Assembly: GCA_944472135.2 (NCBI GenBank)
Contig: OX235267.1
Location: 17,715,452-17,779,451, forward strand
DNA: 64,000 bases
Reading direction: 5' to 3'
Source of the DNA: Trichobilharzia regenti
Lineage: Eukaryota > Platyhelminthes > Trematoda > Strigeidida > Schistosomatidae
Part shown: piece after piece, positions 55,697 through 64,000 of the stretch
Layout: each line of letters starts with the position of its first letter
How positions within the stretch are numbered: the stretch's first letter is position 1
Notes under the pieces: model-generated
Told to the model about the DNA's origin: nothing
The model's database searches: none
What the model saw: the letters and a program-made list of their open reading frames with translations, nothing else
Program-made: the position numbers and the translations under genes

Positions 55697-56342
55697 GCAT
55701 CCTTCTTGGTTCCATATTGTACCAAGATTTTATGCGTTTAAATAAATAAATACACATTTCATGCAAATATGTTTGTTTATTATACTGTGATGCCTGTTTC
55801 ATGACTCATGATTGGACTAAGTTTTTAAAGGCAAGAGATGTCCATTTTATATATAAACATCTGTTATTTTAATTTCGATTGAATTCCCTGCCGAAGTTTG
55901 GACCGGTTTGCCGAACAAAACGTTGGAATCACTCATTTCAATTTTCCTGAGATCTTACAAATGAAATTTTTACATGTGTACTTCTCACTCGGTGCCCAAT
56001 TATTTTGGAACTACTTGGTCAAATCGTGATCACAGTTCATATGAATAACATTTTGTTTCCCTATCTTAACGTAGTGATTAACTTACACACCGCTGGTGCA
56101 CACATACACACGCATATTACCTTCCACCTCGTTTTTCTCCCGATTTCGAGATTATTATTCATCCATATGAAGTTTATAATCAATATGAATAGAATTTAAT
56201 ATGAATATGACTCATGGAAATTCAAATGCCATTGTACTGTAATCTGTTCATATTATTGATTTATCTGATGTTAATTAAACAGCATTAATGTTGTTAATTA
56301 TCCCTAATTCTTTCAGTATTATGCATGCACATATAACTGCAG
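55697..56342 (+). other. Noncoding; right part is probable PLE 3' end
   Basis: 56270-56340 (GCATTAATGTTGTTAATTAT ... TATGCATGCACATATAACTG) matches 62400-62470 near the end of the PLE remnant there. The element's terminus resumes after a SINE at about 56548. Confidence 0.45.
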
Positions 56343-56547
56343 GAGAGGAGGTGGCACAGTGGTTAGGACTCTCGCCGACCATGCACATTATCCGATGTTC
56401 GATCCCCTGCCGACGCACACCTGATATCTGTGGTCGGCCTGCAAAATTTGGGCTACCGATATCACATACTGAAAATTCCATACTTTTACCAAAAATACGG
56501 TGTGGAATCAAGCTGTAATCAAAAATAAAAAAAAATAAAATAAAAGA
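56343..56547 (+). mobile_element. tRNA-headed SINE inserted in PLE sequence
   Basis: Begins with GGAGGTGGCACAGTGGTTAG (A-box-like) and GATGTTCGATCCCC (B-box-like), then a body ending in an A-rich tail (AAAAATAAAAAAAAATAAAA). It lies between the two matched parts of a PLE 3' end. Confidence 0.65.
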
Positions 56548-56818
56548 ATATTCTTTGTTCAGTAATCAATCTTTTAGAATTTCTAAGTCAGAATCTTTAG
56601 GACGTAGGTATTGCAGTGACGATTAAAGCCTGGGATGACATCTAGATTGCGATTGGATACCGGTTTAACAGTTGAAATGAAATTAAGGTGTGATCAGCAG
56701 TTGGCTTTATTCCTTGAGTAGTGATACAACCATCACTTTATCGTATGAGAGTGCTATTAGTAGTAAAGGCTTTTTTTGTACCTTAAAAATAAATCTAAGT
56801 ATTTTATTTAATTTTTAG

Positions 56819-57161
56819 GGTTGGTTAACTGTCGGTAATGAACTATCTGCATCAAATTATGATCCTCGTATGTATGCAAATAATTTTAGTAAAGAACCAA
56901 ATGGTTTATTCCTTGGATCAACTGAAGAAATTGAACGATTACGTCCAAAATCTCCACCACCACGTCATCCAAATCCTAACACGGCTCCTAGCGGTAGTGG
57001 TACACCTAGTACTATTTGTCCGATTTCAGAGGTTACGCCTACACCAATTTGTCCTAACCCTGTTTTACCACCTGCTGGACACATGTCACGTTCAATATCG
57101 TCTATATGTTCACTTGGTAATTCTGTTGTATCAAATATTAGTTCACTTTCTGGAGTACCAT
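56819..57161 (+). CDS. Host gene, exon a
   Basis: Acceptor TATTTAATTTTTAG before 56819 and donor GTAAGT at 57162. Open throughout in phase 0, ending in phase 1. Encodes [40 protein letters not shown], then a Pro/Thr/Ser-rich region ending [11 protein letters not shown]. The codon usage and lack of decay differ from the transposon pieces. The phase fits exon b at 62601. It starts in phase 0, so upstream exons must lie left of here, probably beyond the window. I do not recognise the protein. Confidence 0.75.
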
Positions 57162-57429
57162 GTAAGTTTATTTCAGCGTGTATTGAGTAGTTTTCTTTAT
57201 GTGCAATTGAAGCATGCAACCATTATCATTAGTTAGCACATTCATATTTTGTTTTGAACAGTTCGATTAGTCTGATCTTTCTCTTATTTATTCAAAGATG
57301 CTTCCTAAACAATTTCGAAAGAATGAGTTTAGTGAACAAAGAATATTCTTTTCGATAACATCAACATCAGGTTGTACAGTTTTATGTTCATAATAATTCA
57401 AGAATTATTCAAGTACTGGTTTGTAAGGA

Positions 57430-57645
57430 TTTGATAGATTGGTTATAGGATTTCATCATGAACCGACATCGGTTTGAGGACCATTAGATAACCTGGCATT
57501 TTCGGACGGCTGTCTCGCCTTAGTTTTGGACTTTTCAGTAGTACGCACCCACTGAGGTTCTAACCCAGGACCTTCTGGTTACAAGGCGAGCGAGCTCCTA
57601 AACCATTAAGTCAGTCAGTGGTCCCCGACCCAGTGGCCAACCCAT
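57430..57645 (-). mobile_element. Hammerhead SINE copy in the host intron (minus)
   Basis: The minus strand has the tRNA-like part (CTTGTAACCAGAAGGTCCTG, GGTTAGAACC), then ACTACTGAAAAGTCC ... GGCGAGACAGCCGTCC and the GACCTCAAACC-type tail. The core is degraded. It faces the next copy head to head. Confidence 0.6.
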
Positions 57646-57779
57646 GAATTCCAACCTCTACCGCAACATAACGTGATCCCTAGCGAATGTCATCGGTGGC
57701 GAGTATTTGTCCTCGCACCCGACCTGTTGTACTCTACTTGTCGTGACTTCCAAGAAGCTGGAATTCGTAGACCATTGGA

Positions 57780-57980
57780 TAGGATCCCAGTAGCTTAATG
57801 GTCTAAAAGCTAGCTCACCTTGTAACCAGAAGGTCCTGAGTTCGAACCTTGGTGGGTGCGTACTGCTGATGGTTCCCAAACCAGGACGCGGAACAGCTGT
57901 CCAGTACTCTCTGCAGATTTTCCAATGGTCCTCAAACCGATGTCTGCTCTTGATGAAGTCCTGCAACCAATCAGATCCCT
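57780..57980 (+). mobile_element. Hammerhead SINE copy in the host intron (plus)
   Basis: tRNA-like part with GAGTTCGAACCTTGG, then 57859-57917: GTACTG, CTGATGG, TTCCCAAACCAGGAC, GCGGAA, CAGCTGTC, CAGTAC. Stem I and the GTC cleavage triplet are perfect; CTGATGA and GAAA are each altered. It forms an inverted pair with 57430-57645. Confidence 0.65.
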
Positions 57981-59394
57981 GCAAACCAACAGTTGAAAAT
58001 CAAATTTAGATAAATAAATCATCCATCTTAGTTTCAGGAGAAATTCCTCATAAACTCTTGAAAATAGTTTACTGAATTCGCTTATTTCATGAAAGATTGT
58101 TACGTACAGTCAGTATTATAGACTGAAGAGGAATTTGAAGCCGAAAAGTTACAAAACTTCTGGAAGTTCCTCAGTTCTAGTTGTGGATATTAATTACAGT
58201 TTGTATTGTGTAGTTCGTGTAGAATTGTCGAGAGAGAATAGTAGGAATTTGTAAATCGTTTAAGTAGCATGATTTAGCAAGAGAGTAACCCTCATGCTGT
58301 GTTTCGTTGGAAAAATTATCCCTACGCTTTATAGTTGTGTCTCACTATTTTTATAGAAATACTGAGTCTTTAACACAGAACTTTAAATACCTAACGGAAA
58401 TATAGGTAGGTGGTCGACAGAAGTTTCGATCTCTACAGTTGATTTTACGTTTTAGTCCCACTTGGTAGTATAAAACCTGTTTTTTTACTTATTGTTTTAG
58501 GTGTATGCTTTTACGCATCATTATCATTACGTTTCTTTTCCGTAATTTATGAAGCTGCATTGACTGAAATTCCTAGGGTTATGGATAATACATGTTGAGC
58601 CATCGCCTTCCTTGTCGATCAATGTTGCCTTATATACGATTAGTTGAGAAAAAGGGACGTAGAAGAGAAGTTCGATTAATGAAGTCTTTCAATATTGGTT
58701 TTAACCACATAGAGAAGTATAACCTACTTGTCTAGGTGGGGTCATCGAGATGCGAGAAACCAATGGCCAAAGACTATTGATGACATGGTTTGAAATCGTA
58801 CTTAATGACGTAAATTTATTCACTCTTTATCATCTCCGCAAATCTGTTGAATCCTCATCAACTATCCTTTATGTGTACTTTTATAAAGTACTATACTTTC
58901 GTGCAAAATTAATTGTACGTTAAAATTCACGTGACTGTCGATTTGATGCCTTTTCCTCACTAAATTCGCATTTTGCCCTTTCTCATTATGTTTAATAATA
59001 ATATTCATGAACAATGCTTGCATCAATTATCAAATTCTGCTTAACTCAACAATGATTATCCCCCAATTCGCATGAAATTATTGATAATCTGACGGCAAAG
59101 CCTATAAATCCATTGCAATAGTTCAACCTGGAATATTTCCCTTTTTTATTTCCGTCTAAAAGTAAACTTGTTTATCAATAAATAAATTTTTGCAGTGATC
59201 TACTTGTTTTATAGTAATCAGCTTTTTTTCAAAACGGAGTTCCTACTATCTTTAACGCTCTTATAAAATACCTCTGTACTGCTCTCTTATGTAAACATCA
59301 TACTGCGAATATACCGTGTATAAATCTATTGATAATGACCATCACGACTGTGTGTTCCCCGTAAACTAATTAGAAGTTATTTATCAATATTATT
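57981..59394. other. Host-gene intron, nothing recognised
   Basis: AT-rich noncoding sequence with no identifiable repeat. Confidence 0.45.
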
Positions 59395-60660
59395 ATTATT
59401 CCCCTGAGTTCTGAGTGGAACTTGGGGCTTCAACAACACTTCTCCACTTTGTCCTATCTTCTGTCATCCTCTTCAGCTTGAGCCACGATTGCCATCAATC
59501 TCTCATCTCCTCCTCACACGATCGCTTCCATGTCACCCTAGGACGACCCATTCGTCACCTCCCATTGGGATTTCACTCTAGGAATGGCCTGGCGTGCGAT
59601 GTCATTCGACAGCCTCCTCAATATATGAGCAATCCATCTCCATTTTCTCCCACATATTTGTTGAGCAATCGGCTCTTGCTTTGTTGGTTCGTTCATCGCC
59701 AGAGTTTCTTGTTACTAATTCTTTCCGGCCTGCCATTTGATCTTGAGTATGGAGCGAAGGCAGCTGTTTATGAAAGTCTGCAACCTGTGGGAAATCCTTT
59801 TCGTGACACGCAGTGAAAGTTTCTGACCCGTATAGAAGGACCAACTTGACATTGGTGTTGAAAAGAATCCGAATCTTGTTCCTTGTGCCGAGTGCAGATT
59901 TCCAAATTGGTTGACGAAGGCGTATCTTGCCTTTCCAATTCTGACTTTGACATCTCCATCCGTCCCGCCTTTCGGTGCAATGATGCTTCCGAGCTAAGCG
60001 AAAGAGGTAACCTCTGTTAAATCTCTCCCGTTGATGGTGATCGATGCTGGTTATTGTTGTTGCTGTTGGTTGGTTATCTTCACCACCTCCGTCTTCTCTA
60101 TGTTGACCTGGAGTCAGTCCTTTCTCCTCTGCGCACCGCTTCTCCAGCCACTTTGTTGGTTTTCGCCTGCAAGTCGAGTTTGTGTGCGAATAGACAAATG
60201 TCATCTGCGAAGTCCAGATCTTCTAGAGTCTTGTCATTGGTGGTCCAGCGTACTCCTGTCTTCTCACACCCTGTGTTCAGTCTGACACAAATGCAGTCAG
60301 TCCAACACATTTAAGAATATCATCGGTGACAGGAGACAGCCAGCTTTGTCTTAGTCCTGTGTGCACTTCCAACGCCTCACTGAGTTTCTGGTTGTGGATC
60401 ACGTGACATATGGCACTGTCATATAGCGAACTGTTGAATAAGGTTGATAAAGACTTGGGTACGCCGTAGTGTTGAAGTAGTTTCCAAATTACTTCTTGGC
60501 CAACGCTTTCTAATAAAGGCCTTTTCGAAGTTAATTAAGTTGCGGTAGAAGCAGGTTTTATTGTCATTCTATGCTTTGTTCTTTGATGACGATGCGTAGA
60601 GTCGCAATTTGATCAGCGCATGATTTCCCTTTCCTGATTCTAGCTTGTTCCCGAGGGTGG
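59395..60660 (-). pseudogene. Decayed RTE LINE in the host intron, antisense
   Basis: 3' end at the left with TATTATTATTATTCCCC. Minus-strand scraps include [35 protein letters not shown] (FADD motif readable here, unlike the other copies), RTPSSTNLEI-like linker pieces and IRKGKSCADQIATLRIVI. Many frame changes; older than the other copies. Confidence 0.75.
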
Positions 60661-60829
60661 TGAAGTCCTGTATCCTGTATCAATAATAGTCGTGTTTTTT
60701 TTGGTGTAAATACTCCAAGAAATCTTTTAAAAGAACTTACTGGACAATAATTCTGTTTGTTTAAAAATCTAGACGTCCACTGTATCATGTATCATTTTAG
60801 AATTTACTGTGCACTGACATCAGTTAGAA

Positions 60830-60965
60830 GAAGTACTCCATTCAAAATCAAAAGTACTGGACGACTGTTTCGTCCTAGTTTGAGACTCCTCAGAAATGCA
60901 CACCCATGACCACGCTAGTAATTGATCTTAGAATATTTTGGTTCAGAGGTCAGCCAGCTGTAAAC
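60830..60965 (-). mobile_element. Hammerhead SINE copy with intact core bases
   Basis: The minus strand at 60900-60853 has CTGAGGA (fits CTGANGA), GTCTCAAACTAGGAC (stem II pairs) and GAAA followed by CAGTCGTCCAGTAC with the GTC cleavage triplet. Stem I is poor on the upstream side (GCATTT where GTACTG is expected), and stem III is imperfect. Confidence 0.6.
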
Positions 60966-61179
60966 ATTAAGCTATTTCATGTGGAACGCAACCGTACTCA
61001 TAAAAATAAACTCCTGAAAATTAATCTATTGTCTACTACGGGTTGGAGACCTAGTGAACAGTCATGACCGGTGGTGGATATTTTGAAAAGAGATACTCGC
61101 CAATGACACCAGGGAATTGCTGAAAGTTAGAAATCCAATCGTGTGACTGAATGTTCGACGAGCTCTCATCGCAAGTTGT

Positions 61180-61275
61180 AGTTCATGGGTTATATCACCA
61201 ATTTGACCAACGGTGGGTACTGCTAAAAAGTGTCAAACTAAGATGAAATAGCCGTCTAATCGTTCCACGTTTTTA
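61180..61275 (+). mobile_element. Degraded hammerhead SINE fragment
   Basis: GGTACTGCTAAAAAGTGTCA then AACTAAGATGAAATAGCCGT retains the order but not the core of the ribozyme. Confidence 0.4.
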
Positions 61276-61399
61276 ATGATACTATAGCTGATGATGTTAA
61301 TTCGTCATCTGACTTAGAATCAATGAAATCAGTGAAAACCAACACTTGAAAATTATTCTTTTCTTCAACAGTTTTGATCGTTTTGTCGTTTAGTTAAGT

Positions 61400-62280
61400 A
61401 CATTCTACTATGAAATTCACATGCGAAGAGGAATTCCAAAAATAAAAAATTGCCTTCCTAGATGTCCTCCTCACAAGAAAACCATATGGTAACATGAAAA
61501 GAAATTTACATAGAAAAAGTACATGGACAGGACAATATACACATTTTCATAGCTTCTTTCCTCTGTAGTAGAAAAGAAATTTAGTAAAGACCCTCAGCCA
61601 TAGAGTTAGAGCTATATGCTCAGAAGAAGTAATTGAAGATGAATTAAGCATTGCATATGATACCTTGGTTGAAAATAGTCATCCAGGCAAATTCATGAGG
61701 AAACATATTGATAAGAAAGTTGAAAAGAACTATTCACTATCCGTAAACAAGAAGCCTCTTTGTATACAACTACAATTCAGGGGCGATATACCTAGCGAAG
61801 TAATGACGGGGAAGTTAAGAAAATCAGTTTAAAGGACTCTTAACGTTGACAAATTAAAACTCTTATTTTCTACGCAACTGGTGGTGATTCCTCAATTGAA
61901 AGATGAAGTACCTAGACTAGCCACTTAGAAATGTATCTACCAATTCAACTGCGCTTGTGGAGCGAGTTATATCGGCCGTTGCGTCAAGAACTTGATTTTT
62001 CGTGCTCAAGAACATCTTCCAGTATGGCTAAGTAAAGGTGAAGTGAAAGCCATTAACAGTTCGATATTAGACTATCTGGCTTAAACCGGCCACATAGCCA
62101 GCGTGGAAGAATTCTTCTCTATCATCTACCTGGTACGAAATAAATTGCCAAAAATATCCAGGTCCCTTATTTTCCAAACAGCAGAGACTATCGCGATTCG
62201 CCTTAAACAACTGATGCTCTGTGTTCAGGAGAAACAAGTCCAGCTAGCCACTGCTACTGCCCTGACCGGCTTTCAGTAGA
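61400..62280 (+). pseudogene. PLE remnant: end of RT, linker and endonuclease
   Basis: Broken plus-strand frames read KIAFLDVLLTRKPYGNMK, HRKSTWTGQYTHFHSFF (end of RT), RAICSEEVIEDELSIAYDTL, a linker, then KCIYQFNCACGASYIGRCVK (endonuclease core), FRAQEHLPVWL, NSSILDYLA, TAETIAIRLKQLMLCVQE and a final stop. At least four stops interrupt it. It lies sense to the host gene in its intron. The most complete C-terminal architecture of the family in the window. Confidence 0.75.
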
Positions 62281-62520
62281 GAATATAAATTCATGAATTC
62301 TGTATAATTATTTTTAATAATTTTTCTGATATTTATTCAGTGTATTGTTATGTTGATGCTATCGAACTGTAGTCCATTGATATTATTAATGATTCGATGT
62401 TATTTAAACAACATTAATGTTGTTAATAACACTAATTCATTCACTATTATGGATGCATATAACTGTAAAAGCTGATAAAGGGCAGGTTATCGAAAAGAAT
62501 ATTCTTTGTTCAGTGACCAT
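62281..62520 (+). other. PLE 3' untranslated end
   Basis: AT-rich, ending CGAAAAGAATATTCTTTGTTCAG, the terminus shared with the PLE ends near 9655 and 56560. Confidence 0.5.
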
Positions 62521-62600
62521 TCTTTTGTAGAAAGTTTTGAAACTAAGAATTCTTGCTTATGTATGCTTGCTTTCTTCTTTCTGGCCTTTTTGTTCTATAG

Positions 62601-62744
62601 GTGGTAGTCATTCAACACGAAGATTTGTTCCTACTAATAATGTTATTAAACAACCAGTCAACTCTACCGGCCCATTGACCAACTCTTCACTTTTAGGCCT
62701 ACCAACCGCTTTGCAGAATGCATCATCTAATAGATCTGCTTCGA
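62601..62744 (+). CDS. Host gene, exon b
   Basis: Acceptor CTTTTTGTTCTATAG; donor GTGGGT at 62745. Phase 1 in, phase 1 out, matching both neighbours. Encodes GGSHSTRRFVPTNNVIKQPV, TGPLTNSSLLGLPTALQN, then NRSAS. Ser/Asn-rich; no domain recognised. Confidence 0.72.
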
Positions 62745-63060
62745 GTGGGTGAACTTGTTGGTTGATATGTTGTTGTGGCTTTTTTTTCCCGTCTGTTTTA
62801 TCTTCCAACTCTTGTAGAACAGTACTGTTTATTATCACTGATGTTTTTCGTGTTTTATGAATCACCCAGTCATATTTCCTGCTTTTTGATGACCAAATAA
62901 TGAAGTATGGTGTTCATTTTAAACTCTATGTATGCTGTATATTACTTTTATGCTAGCTCACACGATGTTTATTTGTCGTAGGTTTCAGTGAATTTCTTTA
63001 CAGGGGAACCTTCCAAGACAGCCTAAGGAAATAGATGATAAATAGTTAGTTGGGTTATGT
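62745..63060. other. Host-gene intron
   Basis: No feature seen. Confidence 0.5.
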
Positions 63061-63325
63061 GCGTCAGTGGCACAGCGGTGAAATGCTTGCCAACCATGCA
63101 TATGGTTCTGGGCTCTATCCACGGCCACCGACGCACTCTTTACCTTGCTAAGCCAGTAATAAGACTGGTCTTTACCAGTCTTCCCTCTTTAAGGAAGGTT
63201 GGGCATGAGGCTAGCAATCCCATCCCGTAAAAATAAACACGACTGCTACCGAAACTTCAAGTGTCTAGCTTGAAGCCCTACGTTCCAGTAGGAACGTAAA
63301 GGAATAATAATAATAAAAGTTAGTA
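63061..63325 (+). mobile_element. Chimeric SINE: tRNA-like head, RTE leader body, RTE tail
   Basis: Head GTGCGTCAGTGGCACAGCGG with a B-box-like region. The body (GGGCATGAGGCTAGCAATCC, then TAAAAATAAACACGACTGCT) matches the RTE leader at 13800-14115. The tail (GAAGCCCTACGTTCCAGTAG, GAACGTAAAGG, then (AATA)n) matches the RTE 3' end at 51925-51970. It looks like an internally deleted RTE able to use RTE machinery. Confidence 0.75.
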
Positions 63326-63579
63326 GGGTGAAATTAATGCCATACATTCAGTCCTTGGTCAAGTTTTCCATTTGGTTACCAGACTAGATGAATCTCCATA
63401 GCGGTGCACTCTATATTTGTGTTAGATGGTTGGTACCAATCGACAGGAGGCCCTGGCTAGCCTAGGTTTTGAGCTTTTTATCATTCATCTGCAATCTCGG
63501 AGGAACTCTTGTCCCCTCTGAGAGTCGTCCATACTACACCCTTAATATGATACTCGCATTCTCATTTCTTCAAAAATAG

Positions 63580-64000
63580 GTACACGAATTAATTTACGCA
63601 CACCCTTAAATGCGGTCGCTGCCTCCAGCTCTTCGCATAGACTAACTGCATTACAGATGGCTGCAGCTGCTCATCATCAAGGCAATATTCATCCACCTAA
63701 TCCACCGATATGGTCAACTCCAAATAATTTTGCAGTAGCATTGGCTGCTATGGCAGCAGCAGCTGCAACCTCTCATAACTTACCTGTTCCCTCTGCACTG
63801 AACTCTTCGAATTCAAGGAGTGCTATATCTGATTCACCTTTACTTGCTGGACTTGTCAGTGCTGGTAAACTGAATCCAACTATACTTGCAATGTTGAATA
63901 CTTCAAATCCTGTCAATCCTTCAAGTCTATCATTATTGAACAGTATTCTCCGAAATACTACTACTTCTGGGAAACATCCTAACAATAGTTCATGGCATTG
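63580..64000 (+). CDS. Host gene, exon c (runs off the window)
   Basis: Acceptor TTTCTTCAAAAATAG; open to the window edge in the phase set by exon b. Encodes INLRTPLNAVAASSSSHR, LTALQMAAAAHHQGNIHPP, then an Ala run (VALAAMAAAAATSH) and Ser/Asn-rich sequence (LAMLNTSNPVNPSSLSLL, NSILRNTTTSGK). The low-complexity, His/Ala/Ser/Asn composition suggests a regulatory or RNA/chromatin-associated protein, but I cannot identify it. Confidence 0.75.

Overview
Eukaryotic, AT-rich, intron-bearing DNA that looks like a schistosome (trematode) genome. The evidence is a set of tRNA-headed short repeats carrying hammerhead-ribozyme cores of the Sm-alpha type, RTE-clade LINEs with (TAA)n tails, several Penelope-like elements (PLEs) with GIY-YIG endonuclease remnants, Ty3/Gypsy pieces and introns of about 33-45 nt. 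I cannot assign the species. The window is mostly transposable-element sequence; the only convincing host gene is at the right edge.

Layout: 1-3.1 kb is noncoding with SINE scraps. 3.1-4.9 kb holds a PLE split into two opposed halves. 5.9-14.1 kb is an antisense RTE LINE mosaic, with a long endonuclease-RT ORF at 11520-13793, interleaved with PLE and SINE fragments and a duplicated chimeric junction. 15.1-17.3 kb has a dispersed repeat and a possible exon. 18.9-20.3 kb is a truncated Ty3/Gypsy element. 21.2-22.2 kb has unrecognised antisense ORFs. 22.2-29.8 kb is a 7.6-kb palindrome with about 2.9-kb arms. At its centre lies a minisatellite-bounded element with a spliced gene whose product resembles DUF4806 proteins. 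29.8-31.9 kb holds a second, diverged element of the same plan. 32.4-34.3 kb has a broken ORF1-like gene. 37.2-38.3 kb is a complete miniature LTR retrotransposon (identical 319-bp LTRs, ACGG target duplication) whose short interior fuses a gag start to an integrase tail. 39.1-46.9 kb is three tandem 2.6-kb units, each carrying a PLE endonuclease tail plus exon-like sequence, running into a more complete PLE (47.2-49.3 kb) that was itself hit by an RTE insertion. 50.4-55.7 kb is a second inverted pair (763-bp arms) with another RTE copy in its loop.

From 56.8 kb onward lies a plus-strand host gene: three phase-compatible exons (56819-57161, 62601-62744, 63580-64000+) encode a Ser/Asn/Pro/Ala-rich protein I do not recognise. 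Its introns hold SINE, RTE and PLE remnants, including a SINE that joins both ends of the RTE family seen elsewhere here.

The most unusual material is the pair of DUF4806-like genes in minisatellite-edged elements, the palindrome centred on one of them, the gag-integrase mini LTR element and the tandem array. All exon calls come from splice-site and frame reading by eye; no database search was possible.
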